Positions 45,229 to 54,334 of a stretch of DNA of 64,000 nucleotides are shown here, in pieces. The translations under genes were made by a program, and so were the position numbers. A model generated the notes under the pieces. That model made no database searches. It was not told the origin of the DNA and saw only the letters and a list, made by a program, of their open reading frames with translations. Positions within the stretch are counted from its first letter, which is position 1, and each line of letters opens with the position of its first letter. Source of the DNA: Paenibacillus stellifer (GTDB lineage Bacteria; Bacillota; Bacilli; Paenibacillales; Paenibacillaceae); the NCBI RefSeq assembly GCF_000758685.1, contig NZ_CP009286.1:2262501-2326500 (forward strand). Direction: 5' to 3'.

Positions 45229-46695
45229 ATGTATTCCCCCAGATCCAGCAAAAAAAGAAGCAAAACAACACGCAAGCAGCGCCGCAGCCGGATATGGTCC
45301 TGGATCAATATCAGCCTCATGGTGCTGATCACGATTCTGTTGATCTATTATTTCTACAGCGGGAATGCCCGGGTCGACGGCGCGCCGCCCGACTCCGGCG
45401 CGCAAGAGACGCCCGCGGCGGCTGTCAGCCCGCCGCCGCAGGCGTCCCCGGCGGCGTCCGCCATCGCCGCCGCTCCGTCGCCGTCTCCGAAGGCGACGGC
45501 GAAACCATCCCCGGCCGCCGCTTCGCCTGCGGCCGCCCCTTCAGCGGAGGCTTCGCCCTCCGCTGCACCGCCTGCGTCCGCCGATCAGGCGGCGGACGCA
45601 ACCGCGTCTGAGGCGAGTCCGTCACCTGCGGACACGCCTCAGACGCCAGCCGATGCGGGCGAAGCCCCCGCTTCGGCTGACGCTGCGCCGCCGGACGAAG
45701 GCTCCGGCGGCGTTGGAGAGATCGCCGGGCTGCCGGCCGGCGAGAAGGGCGCCGTCACGATCAGCTTCGCCGGTGACGTCATGTTCGCCGGCAAGGTCGG
45801 CGAACTGCTGGGCAAGCAGGGCTACGGCTATCCGTACGGCGCCTTGAATGGTCTCTTCCAGCGCGACGATCTGTCGATCGTCAATCTGGAGACGCCGGTG
45901 ACGACACGGGGCACAGCGGCGAACAAGACGTATGTGTACCAGTCCTCGCCCCAGGCGCTGGGTCCGCTTAAGGCGGCGGGTATTGACGCCGTCAATCTGG
46001 CGAACAATCATACGCTCGACAAGGGCGAGCAGGGGCTGCTGGACACTTTGAACAACCTGAACAAGGCCGGCATTCCTTATGTCGGCGCCGGAAAAAACGC
46101 CTCCGAAGCCTACTCGGCACAGTATTTCAAGCGTAACGGGGTTATGATTGCGCTTCTCGGTTTCACACGGGTGATGCCGGAAGCAAGCTGGGCGGCAGGC
46201 AAGAGCAAGCCGGGCGTCGCGTCGGCTTACTCGCTGGATGCAGCGGTTCAGGCCATTGCCGCCGCCAAGAAGAAAGCGGACATCGTCGCGGTTGTCGTGC
46301 ACTGGGGCCAGGAACGCGTGGACAATTACAGCGAGCTGCAGCAGTCGATGGGCCATATCTTCATCGATGCGGGGGCCGATCTGGTCATCGGCGGGCATCC
46401 GCATGTGCTTCAGGGCATTGAACCTTACAAGGGCAAATGGATTGCCTATAGTACGGGCAATTTCATTTTTACCCGTTCAGCAACGAAGACAACCTGGGAA
46501 AGCGCGGTGTTCCAGGCGAAATGCACGACCACAGGCCAATGCTCCATGAAGCTCGTTCCGGTGGACGCCGAGCTGGGACGGCCTGTGCCAATGAATGCGA
46601 CCAGCAGTCAGGCGCTGCTGAAACGCATGGAATCACTGTCTGTGGGAAGGGTAAAGATCAGTAAAGACGGCATGGTAACGGAGGCCGGAAGGTAA
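45229..46695 (+). CDS. CapA-like protein with a Pro/Ala-rich spacer
   Basis: A 488-residue protein. A basic N-terminus (SKKRSKTTRKQRRSR) precedes one membrane helix (~23-45), then ~120 residues of Ala, Pro, Ser and Thr in PSPAAA-type repeats, then the PGA_cap domain from ~175. That domain has FAGDVMFAG, NLETPVT, LANNHTLDKGE and HWGQE, with HPHVLQG near the end: metallophosphatase-type motifs. CapA works in poly-gamma-glutamate export in capsule operons, but no capB or capC is near, so the substrate here is open. The spacer likely crosses the wall. Confidence 0.9.
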   Translation: MYSPRSSKKRSKTTRKQRRSRIWSWINISLMVLITILLIYYFYSGNARVDGAPPDSGAQETPAAAVSPPPQASPAASAIAAAPSPSPKATAKPSPAAASPAAAPSAEASPSAAPPASADQAADATASEASPSPADTPQTPADAGEAPASADAAPPDEGSGGVGEIAGLPAGEKGAVTISFAGDVMFAGKVGELLGKQGYGYPYGALNGLFQRDDLSIVNLETPVTTRGTAANKTYVYQSSPQALGPLKAAGIDAVNLANNHTLDKGEQGLLDTLNNLNKAGIPYVGAGKNASEAYSAQYFKRNGVMIALLGFTRVMPEASWAAGKSKPGVASAYSLDAAVQAIAAAKKKADIVAVVVHWGQERVDNYSELQQSMGHIFIDAGADLVIGGHPHVLQGIEPYKGKWIAYSTGNFIFTRSATKTTWESAVFQAKCTTTGQCSMKLVPVDAELGRPVPMNATSSQALLKRMESLSVGRVKISKDGMVTEAGR

Positions 46696-46888
46696 CGGGT
46701 GCCGGAGGATAACTGATGCTGGAATGCGCAAGCAACGGGCGCGGGCAGGCCGCTTGAGCCTATGAGACAATGGCCGGGCCTTTTGTCTTCTGCGCACCGG
46801 AGCTGCCATCCTTCCGACCTGCCACCAAGGCGCAGGCGGAATGCATCCGTAAGAGAGGCTGCCACCATCCAGACGGGAGGGCTTCGAG

Positions 46889-47623
46889 ATGAACCAAAAT
46901 TTATGCGTTGCCCATCGGGGATTCTCCGGCAGAGCGCCGGAGAACACGCTGGCAGCCATCCACAAGGCAATGGAGCTGCCCTTCGTGACCTGGATGGAGA
47001 TCGACGTCCAACTGACCAAGGACGGGATTCCCGTCGTCATTCACGACTATACGCTGGACCGCACCACGAACGGGCACGGCAAAGTAAAGGATATGATCTA
47101 CAGCCACATCCGGCGGCTCGACGCCGGGTCCTGGAAGAGCCGGGATTTCCGCGGCGAACGCATCCCTGCACTTGAGGAAGTGCTGGAGCTGTGCCGGGGG
47201 AGGCTGAAGCTCAACATCGAGCTGAAAAATGCGGGGAATCTGTATCCCGGCATCGAACGCAAAGTGTCGGAAATGCTGGCTGCCTGCGGGATGAAGGATG
47301 AGGTGGTGCTGACTTCGTTCGATACCGGCACGCTTGACCGGATCGGAGAAGCGGACCCGTCCGTACAGAGAGGACTTATCTTTGATTCCAGATGGGGCGA
47401 TCCGGCGGGCCGTGTACGGGCGCTTGGCTGTACTTTTTTGTCCATCAGCTTCTCCCGTCTGACGCCTGGTCTTGCCCGGTTCCTGTCCGGACGCGGAGTC
47501 GGCATTATGGCTTGGACGGTCAATAAAGCAAAAGAGATGCGTCGCCTGGCGGACATGCATTCTGATATAATGATTTGTACGAACCGTCCGGATGTTTGGG
47601 GCGAGACGTTCTTGGAAGCTTGA
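46889..47623 (+). CDS. Glycerophosphodiester phosphodiesterase
   Basis: A 244-residue GDPD-family TIM-barrel enzyme that splits glycerophosphodiesters into glycerol 3-phosphate and an alcohol. AHRGFSGRAPENTLAA (catalytic His and the E-N-T motif), EIDVQLTKDGIPVVIHDYTLDRTTNG (metal-binding Glu and Asp, second His) and NIELK follow in the usual order. GIMAWTVNKAKEM is the C-terminal signature. No signal peptide, so cytosolic. ACGGGAGGG lies upstream of the ATG. Confidence 0.95.
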   Translation: MNQNLCVAHRGFSGRAPENTLAAIHKAMELPFVTWMEIDVQLTKDGIPVVIHDYTLDRTTNGHGKVKDMIYSHIRRLDAGSWKSRDFRGERIPALEEVLELCRGRLKLNIELKNAGNLYPGIERKVSEMLAACGMKDEVVLTSFDTGTLDRIGEADPSVQRGLIFDSRWGDPAGRVRALGCTFLSISFSRLTPGLARFLSGRGVGIMAWTVNKAKEMRRLADMHSDIMICTNRPDVWGETFLEA

Positions 47624-47656
47624 AGCATAACCAAATACCGACGGAAAGAGAGCTGA

Positions 47657-48286
47657 ATGTTCATGTGTGCTGCTGTAAACAACCTGTACTGTGTGGGAAG
47701 AAATTATAAGCTTCATGCGGAGGAGCTTGGCAACAAAGTGCCGACCGAACCGCTTATTTTCATGAAACCCTCCCATGCGGCCGTACCTCTCGACAAAGAA
47801 ACCATTCAGCTGCCCAAGACTTCCGGACAAGTCCATTACGAAGGCGAGCTGGTCATCCGGATCGCTCGCGATTACAAGCCGGGCATAACCGTAGCCGAGC
47901 TGGTGGATGCCATGGCGCTTGGCCTGGACTTTACGCTGCGGGATATCCATAACGACCTTCAGAAGAAGGGTCTTCCCTGGACTCCGGCCAAGGGCTTCCG
48001 AAACGCGGCGCCTCTTACTCCGTTCATCGATTTTCCTTCATTGGATGATCTGGAAGCGACTGATTTCACCGTGATCAAGAACGGCGAGGAAGTGCAGCGC
48101 GGGAACGTCAAGAACATGATTTTTTCACTGCAGACTATTGTGGATTTCGTCGGTACCCGCTATGGACTGGGCAAAGGCGATGTTATCTTCACCGGCACAC
48201 CTGCTGGCGTAGGGCCAACGGTTGCGGGAGATTCTTTTGAGCTGTATTGGGGCGACCGGCTGATGGGCACATGCCTGATCGGCTGA
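47657..48286 (+). CDS. Fumarylacetoacetate hydrolase family protein
   Basis: A 209-residue single-domain FAH-fold protein. NLYCVGRNYKLHAEELGN is the front motif, HYEGELVIRIARDY holds the metal-binding Glu pair (E-G-E), and FTLRDIHNDLQKKGLPWTPAKGF and DVIFTGTPAGVGP complete the site. Similar short members act as acylpyruvate hydrolases or oxaloacetate decarboxylases. It lies 33 bases behind the phosphodiesterase gene and may share its transcript. The exact substrate cannot be read. Confidence 0.9.
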   Translation: MFMCAAVNNLYCVGRNYKLHAEELGNKVPTEPLIFMKPSHAAVPLDKETIQLPKTSGQVHYEGELVIRIARDYKPGITVAELVDAMALGLDFTLRDIHNDLQKKGLPWTPAKGFRNAAPLTPFIDFPSLDDLEATDFTVIKNGEEVQRGNVKNMIFSLQTIVDFVGTRYGLGKGDVIFTGTPAGVGPTVAGDSFELYWGDRLMGTCLIG

Positions 48287-48321
48287 CAGCTCTTTAATGG
48301 ATCTGAAAGTGAGTTGACGAC

Positions 48322-49125
48322 ATGCTGTGGATCATCGGCCTGCTTGGCGCTTTGGTGGTAGCCGGAGCGGCTTATCTGAAAGGCTCATTGAGCTTGTCCG
48401 GAATGATTGCCGCCATTCTTATGGGCACGATTTATTTCGGGGCAGGCAGCGCCTTCTGGTTCGGCATCCTGCTGCTGTTCTTCATCTCCTCCAGCCTGCT
48501 GTCAAAGCTTAAGACGGACCGCAAGGAGGAACTGGAACGGGATTACGCGAAGACCGGCCGGCGTGATGCTGGCCAGGTATTCGCGAACGGCGGACTCGGC
48601 ATGCTGTTCGTGCTGCTGCACGCGGTCGCGCCGCAGCCGGTCTGGCAGTGGCTGTTCGTCGGCGTGATGGCGACCGTGACGGCGGATACTTGGGCGACGG
48701 AATGCGGGACCCTCAGCGCGAAGCCGCCCCGGTCGGTTCTGACCGGCAAGGTGCTGCCGACAGGCGCGTCCGGAGGCGTGTCGCTGCCGGGTACGCTGGC
48801 AGCCGCGGCAGGCGGGCTGATGATCGGTGCCGCCTCCTGGCTTCTCGGAATCTGGTCCGGCTTGGAGAACGGGAGCTTGATCGTTTGGACTGCTGCCGGG
48901 CTTGTCGGCGGATTGGTCGGCGCTTTCACCGATTCATTCCTCGGCGCGACAGTCCAGAAGATGAACCGCTGCACCGTATGTGGCCGCGAGGTGGAGAACT
49001 CCGCGCATTGCGGGCAGGCAACGGTTCATGCCAGAGGCTGGCGCTGGATGAGCAACGATGCCGTGAACGCGCTTAGCTCCCTTGCTGGCGGCGCCGCCGC
49101 TCTGTTGATCGGCGGCCTGTTCTGA
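48322..49125 (+). CDS. DUF92 family membrane protein
   Basis: A 267-residue membrane protein with six to seven hydrophobic segments. DTWATECGTLSAKPPRSVLTGK near residue 115-137 is the DUF92 signature, and GAFTDSFLGATVQ the second conserved block. A small cysteine/His insert (CTVCGREVENSAHCGQATVHARG) could bind zinc. DUF92 includes VTE6, a phytyl-phosphate kinase, which suggests a CTP-dependent isoprenoid kinase; for bacteria this is inference. Confidence 0.87.
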   Translation: MLWIIGLLGALVVAGAAYLKGSLSLSGMIAAILMGTIYFGAGSAFWFGILLLFFISSSLLSKLKTDRKEELERDYAKTGRRDAGQVFANGGLGMLFVLLHAVAPQPVWQWLFVGVMATVTADTWATECGTLSAKPPRSVLTGKVLPTGASGGVSLPGTLAAAAGGLMIGAASWLLGIWSGLENGSLIVWTAAGLVGGLVGAFTDSFLGATVQKMNRCTVCGREVENSAHCGQATVHARGWRWMSNDAVNALSSLAGGAAALLIGGLF

Positions 49126-49182
49126 GCAGGGGGCTTTTTATTTTGTAATTTCAATGTTTTGCTGGCGAGGAGGTGAGCCGCT

Positions 49183-49842
49183 CTGAGAAAAATATCCGAT
49201 CAAAAGCATGCGGCGATTCTGGATGCGGCATATGAAGTGTTTGGAACCGAAGGGTTCCATGACGCGAAGATATCTCAGGTGGCCGAGCTCGCGGGAATCG
49301 CCAAGGGCACGGTTTATCTGTATTTTTCGAGCAAGGAAGAGCTGTTCATGGCCGTGACCCGCAGGGACTGCGACGAATTTTTGAACGGGCTGCGGGAGCG
49401 GCTGGGCGGTCGGCGGGATCTGGCCGGATGTCTGTCACTGATTGCGGCCCATCATCTGATGTATTATTATGAACGAAAGCGCCATACGAAGCTCTTCTTC
49501 CGGACTCCGGGCAGCAGCCCGGAACTGATGGAGTACATGGCTTCCTTCATCAAAGCCTATATGGAAGTTGTGATGGAGGTGCTAAAGGAGGCCGGGACGG
49601 ATGACCCGCAGCTGACGGCCCAGGCTTATATCGGCTCGCTGGACAGGCTGAAGATGGATATTTTGCTGGAGCCGACCTTCACGGAAGACGATGTGGTCAA
49701 GCGGGCAGAGTTCGCAGCTGGTCTGTTCCTTCGGGGAGCTGGCGGCGGTACGGGCAATGCGTCGTCCGGTGAGGGTGAGAATGGCGCCGGACAGGGACCG
49801 GAGTCCCCAATTTATGGCACGGAAGGCGAGAAATCATCATGA
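49183..49842 (+). CDS. TetR family regulator with an apparent CTG start
   Basis: A 219-residue regulator. The TetR HTH reads KISQVAELAGIAKGTVYLYFSSKEELF (~residues 28-54), preceded by AAILDAAYEVFGTEGFHDA, which families of this kind need. The frame has no ATG, GTG or TTG that would include this part: a stop lies at 49174, and the first usual start is GTG at 49237, too late. GAGGAGGTGA ends at 49176 and CTG stands at 49183, an ideal distance. The stop overlaps the ABC-F start, so it may control that gene. It resembles FadR-type regulators of fatty acid metabolism. Confidence 0.82.
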   Translation: MRKISDQKHAAILDAAYEVFGTEGFHDAKISQVAELAGIAKGTVYLYFSSKEELFMAVTRRDCDEFLNGLRERLGGRRDLAGCLSLIAAHHLMYYYERKRHTKLFFRTPGSSPELMEYMASFIKAYMEVVMEVLKEAGTDDPQLTAQAYIGSLDRLKMDILLEPTFTEDDVVKRAEFAAGLFLRGAGGGTGNASSGEGENGAGQGPESPIYGTEGEKSS

Positions 49843-51797
49843 ATATAATGACCGTTGAACATCTGGTCAAGAGCTACGGAGAGAAAGTACTGTTTGACGA
49901 CGCGTCGTTCGGGATGGATGACCGCGACAAGATCGGAGTGATCGGCGTCAACGGGACAGGCAAGTCGACGCTGCTGCGGATCATTGCCGGAGCCGAGACA
50001 GCCGACGCGGGGCAGATTGCCATCGGCAACGATGTCCGCGTCCAGTATCTGGCGCAGAATCCACCTTTCAATCCCGATTATACCGTGCTGCAGCAAGTGT
50101 TCGCAGAAGACAATCCGGAGCTTGAAGTAATGAGACGGTATATGGAGACTTCGGCCCTGCTGGAGGCCGATCCGGGCAATGCCAAGCTGGAGCAGGAGCT
50201 GGTGCGCCGCAGCCAGGAGATTGATGCGGCAGGCGTCTGGCACCTCGAGAGCGAAGCGAAGAGCGTCCTCTCCAAGCTTGGAATTCAGCGCTTTGACGAG
50301 AAGATGGGCGCGCTATCCGGCGGACAGCGCAAGCGTGTCGCGCTTGCAGCGGCGCTGATCACACCGTCGGAGCTGCTGATTCTTGACGAGCCTACCAACC
50401 ATATCGACACGGCCTCCGTCGCCTGGCTGGAGCAGTATTTGCAGAAGCGGCGCGGTGCACTGCTGATGGTTACCCATGACCGCTATTTTCTGGAGCGGGT
50501 CGCCGGGGTTATGCTGGAGCTGGATCAGGGGCGTGTATTCCGCTATGAGGCGAATTATTCCCGCTTCCTGGAGCTCAAGGCTGAACGCGAGGAGAGGGAG
50601 GCGGCATCGGAGCAGAAGCGCCGCAATCTGCTGCGCAGCGAGCTTGCCTGGATTCGGCGGGGCGCGAAGGCGCGTTCTACGAAGCAGAAGGCGCGAATCG
50701 AGCGCTTCGAGAATTTGAAGGAGCAGACGGGCGTTTCGCCTACGGGCCAGTTGGAAATCTCTGCGGCATCAACCCGGCTGGGCCGGAAAATTCTGGAGCT
50801 GGATCATCTGGCCAAGTCGCTGGGCAGCCGGACTTTGATCCCGGACTTAAGCTACATCGCGGTTCCTCGGGACCGCGTCGGTATCGTCGGCCCGAATGGC
50901 AGCGGCAAATCGACGCTCTTGAACCTGATCGCCGGAAGACTTCAGCCGGACAGCGGGGAGGTCGTTCTGGGGCCGACCGTCAAGCTCGGCTATTTCACGC
51001 AGGAGCATCAGGAGATGGATGATACCCTCCGGGTGATCGAGTACATCAAGGAGGAAGCAGAGGTCGTGAAGACCGCCGACGGGTCCTCTATTACGGCGGC
51101 CCAGATGCTGGAACGCTTCCTGTTCCCTCCCGCCATGCAGTGGACGCCGATTTCCCGCCTGTCGGGCGGCGAGAAGCGGCGGCTCTACCTGCTTCGTGTG
51201 CTGATGGGGGCGCCCAATGTGCTGCTGCTGGACGAGCCGACCAATGATCTCGATATCGGCACGCTGGCTATTCTGGAAGACTACCTGGATGAATTTCCAG
51301 GTGTCGTGCTGACCGTTTCGCATGACCGGTTCTTCCTCGACCGGACGGTGGACAAGATCATTGCCTTTGAAGACGGAAGCATCCGGGTGCATGTCGGCGA
51401 CTACAGCGAGTATGAGGAATGGGTTGTGGCCAATGTACCGGCCCGGAGCGCTGCTCCTGCGGGCAAGAGTGTTCCGGCCGCGCAGAGCGGAGGAGTCCAG
51501 GCTTCAGGAACAACGGGAGACGGGGAGACGAAGGCTCCCGCCGCGCCTGCGAAGGAGAAGCTGAAATTCTCGTTCAATGAGCAGCGGGAGTACGATGAGA
51601 TCGACAGTCTCGTCGAGAAGGCGGAGGCGCGGCTTGTTTCCATCGCGGCTCAGATGGAGGCCGCTTTTGCAGATTCCGCCAAGCTTCAGGAGCTTATGCA
51701 GGAGCAGCAGGCTGCGGAGGCGGAGCTGGAGCGGCTGATGGACCGCTGGACCTACCTGAATGAGCTGGCGGAACGAATTGCCGCAAGCAAATCCTAG
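49839..51797 (+). CDS. ABC-F family ATPase (Uup-like)
   Basis: A 652-residue soluble protein with two ABC domains and no membrane part. Walker A motifs are GVNGTGKST (~36-44) and GPNGSGKST (~350); signatures LSGGQRKR and LSGGEKRR; Walker B with LDEPTNHID and LDEPTNDLD. A charged linker with LAWIRRGAKARSTKQKAR lies between the two, and a C-terminal coiled coil (~590-650) marks the Uup group. ABC-F proteins act on ribosomes. A Pro/Ala-rich spacer precedes the coil. It overlaps the TetR gene by four bases. Confidence 0.94.
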   Translation: MNIMTVEHLVKSYGEKVLFDDASFGMDDRDKIGVIGVNGTGKSTLLRIIAGAETADAGQIAIGNDVRVQYLAQNPPFNPDYTVLQQVFAEDNPELEVMRRYMETSALLEADPGNAKLEQELVRRSQEIDAAGVWHLESEAKSVLSKLGIQRFDEKMGALSGGQRKRVALAAALITPSELLILDEPTNHIDTASVAWLEQYLQKRRGALLMVTHDRYFLERVAGVMLELDQGRVFRYEANYSRFLELKAEREEREAASEQKRRNLLRSELAWIRRGAKARSTKQKARIERFENLKEQTGVSPTGQLEISAASTRLGRKILELDHLAKSLGSRTLIPDLSYIAVPRDRVGIVGPNGSGKSTLLNLIAGRLQPDSGEVVLGPTVKLGYFTQEHQEMDDTLRVIEYIKEEAEVVKTADGSSITAAQMLERFLFPPAMQWTPISRLSGGEKRRLYLLRVLMGAPNVLLLDEPTNDLDIGTLAILEDYLDEFPGVVLTVSHDRFFLDRTVDKIIAFEDGSIRVHVGDYSEYEEWVVANVPARSAAPAGKSVPAAQSGGVQASGTTGDGETKAPAAPAKEKLKFSFNEQREYDEIDSLVEKAEARLVSIAAQMEAAFADSAKLQELMQEQQAAEAELERLMDRWTYLNELAERIAASKS

Positions 51798-51824
51798 CTG
51801 GCCCTGCCGGAAGGGAGATTTACA

Positions 51825-52409
51825 ATGCGTTTGAAGCTGGAAGAAGCGGTTCGGCTGCGCGAAGCGGGGCGCGCGGATGAAGCAAAAGCGCAGCTGCTGT
51901 CATTGCTGGAGGAATACGAAGCCTGCCGTACATCGCAAGGCGTAACGGCTGCGAACCCTGCTAACAGCGGCCCCGGCAACGGCCTGCCAGGCAAGAACCG
52001 GGCTTTGGGACAGGATCACCTGTATGCGGAGCTGCTGTATCAAATTGCCTGGTGCCATGATGTTCTTGGATTAGAGCACCAGGCGGTGCCTTACTATGAG
52101 GGGAGCCTGTCCGCCGGATTGGCCGATCACCTTAGACCCGGCGCCTTTTTGGGGCTGGGGAGTACATACCGGACGCTTGGCGAATATGAGAAGGCCAAAT
52201 GCCTGTTTGAGCATGCTGCGGCCGAACACCCGGCGCACCGCGAGCTTCGCGTTTTTTATGCCATGACGCTGTATAATCTGGGGGAGCATGAGCAGGCGAT
52301 GAGCATTCTTCTTCATCTGCTTGCCGGCACCTCCGCAGATCCGGGAATTGCGGAATATGCGAAGGCGATTGCCTTCTATGCCGACAATCTCGATCGGATA
52401 TGGGAGTAG
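51825..52409 (+). CDS. Tetratricopeptide repeat protein
   Basis: A 194-residue helical protein. The segments ELLYQIAWCHDVLGLEHQAVPYYEGSL, AFLGLGSTYRTLGEYEKAKCLFEHA and RVFYAMTLYNLGEHEQAMSILLHLL follow the 34-residue TPR spacing, three repeats in a row. The N-terminal helix LRLKLEEAVRLREAGRADEAKAQL may be a fourth. TPRs bind partner proteins; the partner is unknown. GGAAGGGAG precedes the ATG, 27 bases after the ABC-F stop. Confidence 0.87.
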   Translation: MRLKLEEAVRLREAGRADEAKAQLLSLLEEYEACRTSQGVTAANPANSGPGNGLPGKNRALGQDHLYAELLYQIAWCHDVLGLEHQAVPYYEGSLSAGLADHLRPGAFLGLGSTYRTLGEYEKAKCLFEHAAAEHPAHRELRVFYAMTLYNLGEHEQAMSILLHLLAGTSADPGIAEYAKAIAFYADNLDRIWE

Positions 52410-52465
52410 AACCATAGCTTCCGAGCTTTTGGAAGACAAGAAAATCAGAAAAAGAGGTGGCTGCT

Positions 52466-53644
52466 TTGAAGTATGATTTTGACCGTGTTCTGGACCGGAC
52501 CAACACGCATTCCTACAAATGGGACCAGGCCGAGAAGCTGTTCGGAAGCAAGGATATTTTGCCGCTGTGGGTAGCGGATATGGATTTTGAAAGCCCGCCT
52601 GCGGTCAAGGAAGCTCTTGTCCGCCGTGCTGAACAAGGCATTTACGGCTATAGCATCAGCAGCGAATCGTATATCGAATCGATTCAAGGCTGGTTCGAAT
52701 CCCGGCATGACTGGAACATTCCGTCGCAGTGGATCTCCCAGTCTCCGGGGATTGTGACGACGCTGAGCCTTGCAGTCGATCTGTTCAGCGAGCCGGGAGC
52801 CGAGGTGATTCTTCAGTCTCCGGTCTACTACCCGTTCTATGATGTGATCAAACTGAACGGACGCAAGGTAGCCGACAACCCGCTCGTCATCCGGAACGGC
52901 CGTTATGAGATGGATTACGAGCAGCTGGAAGGACTGATGAAGAACGGCGCCAAGCTGCTGCTGCTGTGCAGCCCCCACAATCCGGGAGGCCGGGTATGGG
53001 AGCGCGAGGAGCTGCTTCGTCTGGGCGAGCTCTGCCTGCAGTACGGTGTGACCGTTGTCTCCGACGAGATTCACTGTGATCTGGCGCTGCCTGGCCACCG
53101 TCATATTCCATTCGCATCTCTGTCCAAGGAAATATCGGATATCACACTGATGGCGCTCGCCCCCACGAAGACATTCAATCTGCCCGGCATTCATTCCTCA
53201 TTCATTGTGGCCTCCAATCCCGAGTTGAAGCGCAAATTTGAGGCGCGGATCAAGACACTGAGCTTGCATATGGCCAGCTATTTCGCTCAGGATGCCGTCG
53301 AGGCGGCCTACCGCGAAGGCGGAGAATGGCTGGATGAATTGATCGCGTATCTGAATGCCAATATCGAATATGCAGTTGATTATCTGGCTCAGCATCTGCC
53401 TCAAGTCAAGCCGATGAAGCCTGAAGCTACCTATCTGTTATGGGTGGATTGCCGGGCTCTCGGCCTGGACGGTGCAGGATTGAAGAAACTGATGTACCGT
53501 GAAGCAGGGGTCGCGTTCAACGAAGGCTCGGTATATGGCAGCGCGGGAGAAGGCTACTTGCGGATCAATGTGGCCTGCCCGAGATCCATTCTGAAAGAGG
53601 CGCTGGAGCGCTTCTGCAAGGCGGCCGGGACTTACGTGAAATAA
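52466..53644 (+). CDS. PatB/MalY-type cystathionine beta-lyase
   Basis: A 392-residue PLP enzyme of fold type I. WVADMDFESPPAVKEAL near residue 36 is the PatB/MalY signature, SPHNPGGRVW and SDEIHCDLALPGH hold PLP contacts (Asn, Asp), and the PLP lysine lies in ALAPTKTFNLPGI (~residue 235). It cleaves C-S bonds, giving homocysteine, pyruvate and ammonia from cystathionine, or acts as an aminotransferase. I chose the TTG at 52466 since AGAGGTGG overlaps the GTG at 52457. Confidence 0.91.
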   Translation: MKYDFDRVLDRTNTHSYKWDQAEKLFGSKDILPLWVADMDFESPPAVKEALVRRAEQGIYGYSISSESYIESIQGWFESRHDWNIPSQWISQSPGIVTTLSLAVDLFSEPGAEVILQSPVYYPFYDVIKLNGRKVADNPLVIRNGRYEMDYEQLEGLMKNGAKLLLLCSPHNPGGRVWEREELLRLGELCLQYGVTVVSDEIHCDLALPGHRHIPFASLSKEISDITLMALAPTKTFNLPGIHSSFIVASNPELKRKFEARIKTLSLHMASYFAQDAVEAAYREGGEWLDELIAYLNANIEYAVDYLAQHLPQVKPMKPEATYLLWVDCRALGLDGAGLKKLMYREAGVAFNEGSVYGSAGEGYLRINVACPRSILKEALERFCKAAGTYVK

Positions 53645-53696
53645 GGGATAAGGATAAGGGAAATCCCCGGCCGGGTTTCGGCTGCGGTTATCGAAA

Positions 53697-53729
53697 GGCA
53701 TTCGGCCCGTCAAGAGCCGGATGCCCTTT
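53697..53729 (+). terminator. Terminator after the lyase gene
   Basis: GGCATTCGGC pairs with GCCGGATGCC with a mismatch and is followed by CTTTG. Confidence 0.6.
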
Positions 53730-53789
53730 GCGTATATCGGGAATGATCTGAGATTAAGTAACGGGAAGAGAAGGAGAGGAGCTTATAAC

Positions 53790-54266
53790 ATGGCGTTGGC
53801 GTTGCAAGCGGTATCCGATCTGCAAAATCTGCTGCATGAAGTCCCGCGAAGATTTCGGCAGTTTGGCGATGAGGAAGTGAAGAAGCCCCGCGCTGAGGGC
53901 AAATGGTCGCGCCTTCAAGTATTGGGGCATGTGTGCGATTCCGCCATTAACAATCTCAATCGCTTCGTATCGATTCAGGGCCAATCCGAGCCGCTGGTAA
54001 TAGCCTCTTATAACCAGAACGTCTGGGTAGAAGCCGGGCGATATAACGAAGCGTCTGCCGAAGAGATTCTGGCGCTGTGGGTAAGTCTCAATCAATCGGT
54101 GCTGCGCGTGGTGTCCGGCCTGTCTGAAGCGGTTCTGTCGCATCTCTGCCGCCTTCCTGACGGGACCGAGGTTACGCTTGAATGGCTGATCGGGGACTAT
54201 GTGGACCATCTGAAGCATCATCTGGAGCAGATTTTCCCCGGTGACCGCTGGGATTTGGGAGATTGA
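53790..54266 (+). CDS. DinB-like metal-binding protein
   Basis: A 158-residue four-helix-bundle protein of the DinB/YfiT kind. KPRAEGKWSRLQVLGHVCDSAINN carries the first conserved His (~residue 48), and LIGDYVDHLKHHLEQIF near the end the H-x3-H pair, together a three-His metal site. Members use metal and often a thiol cofactor such as bacillithiol for transfer or detoxification. ATG at 53790 follows AAGGAGAGGAG. Substrate unknown. Confidence 0.88.
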   Translation: MALALQAVSDLQNLLHEVPRRFRQFGDEEVKKPRAEGKWSRLQVLGHVCDSAINNLNRFVSIQGQSEPLVIASYNQNVWVEAGRYNEASAEEILALWVSLNQSVLRVVSGLSEAVLSHLCRLPDGTEVTLEWLIGDYVDHLKHHLEQIFPGDRWDLGD

Positions 54267-54290
54267 AGAGATTAAGGGGTTTGTGACAAA

Positions 54291-54326
54291 AAACAGCCCG
54301 GCCGCTGCGAGCAGGCCGGGCTGTTT
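54291..54326. terminator. Bidirectional terminator
   Basis: AAACAGCCCGGCC and GGCCGGGCTGTTT pair perfectly over ten bases between convergent genes. Confidence 0.88.
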
Positions 54327-54334
54327 GGCATGAT

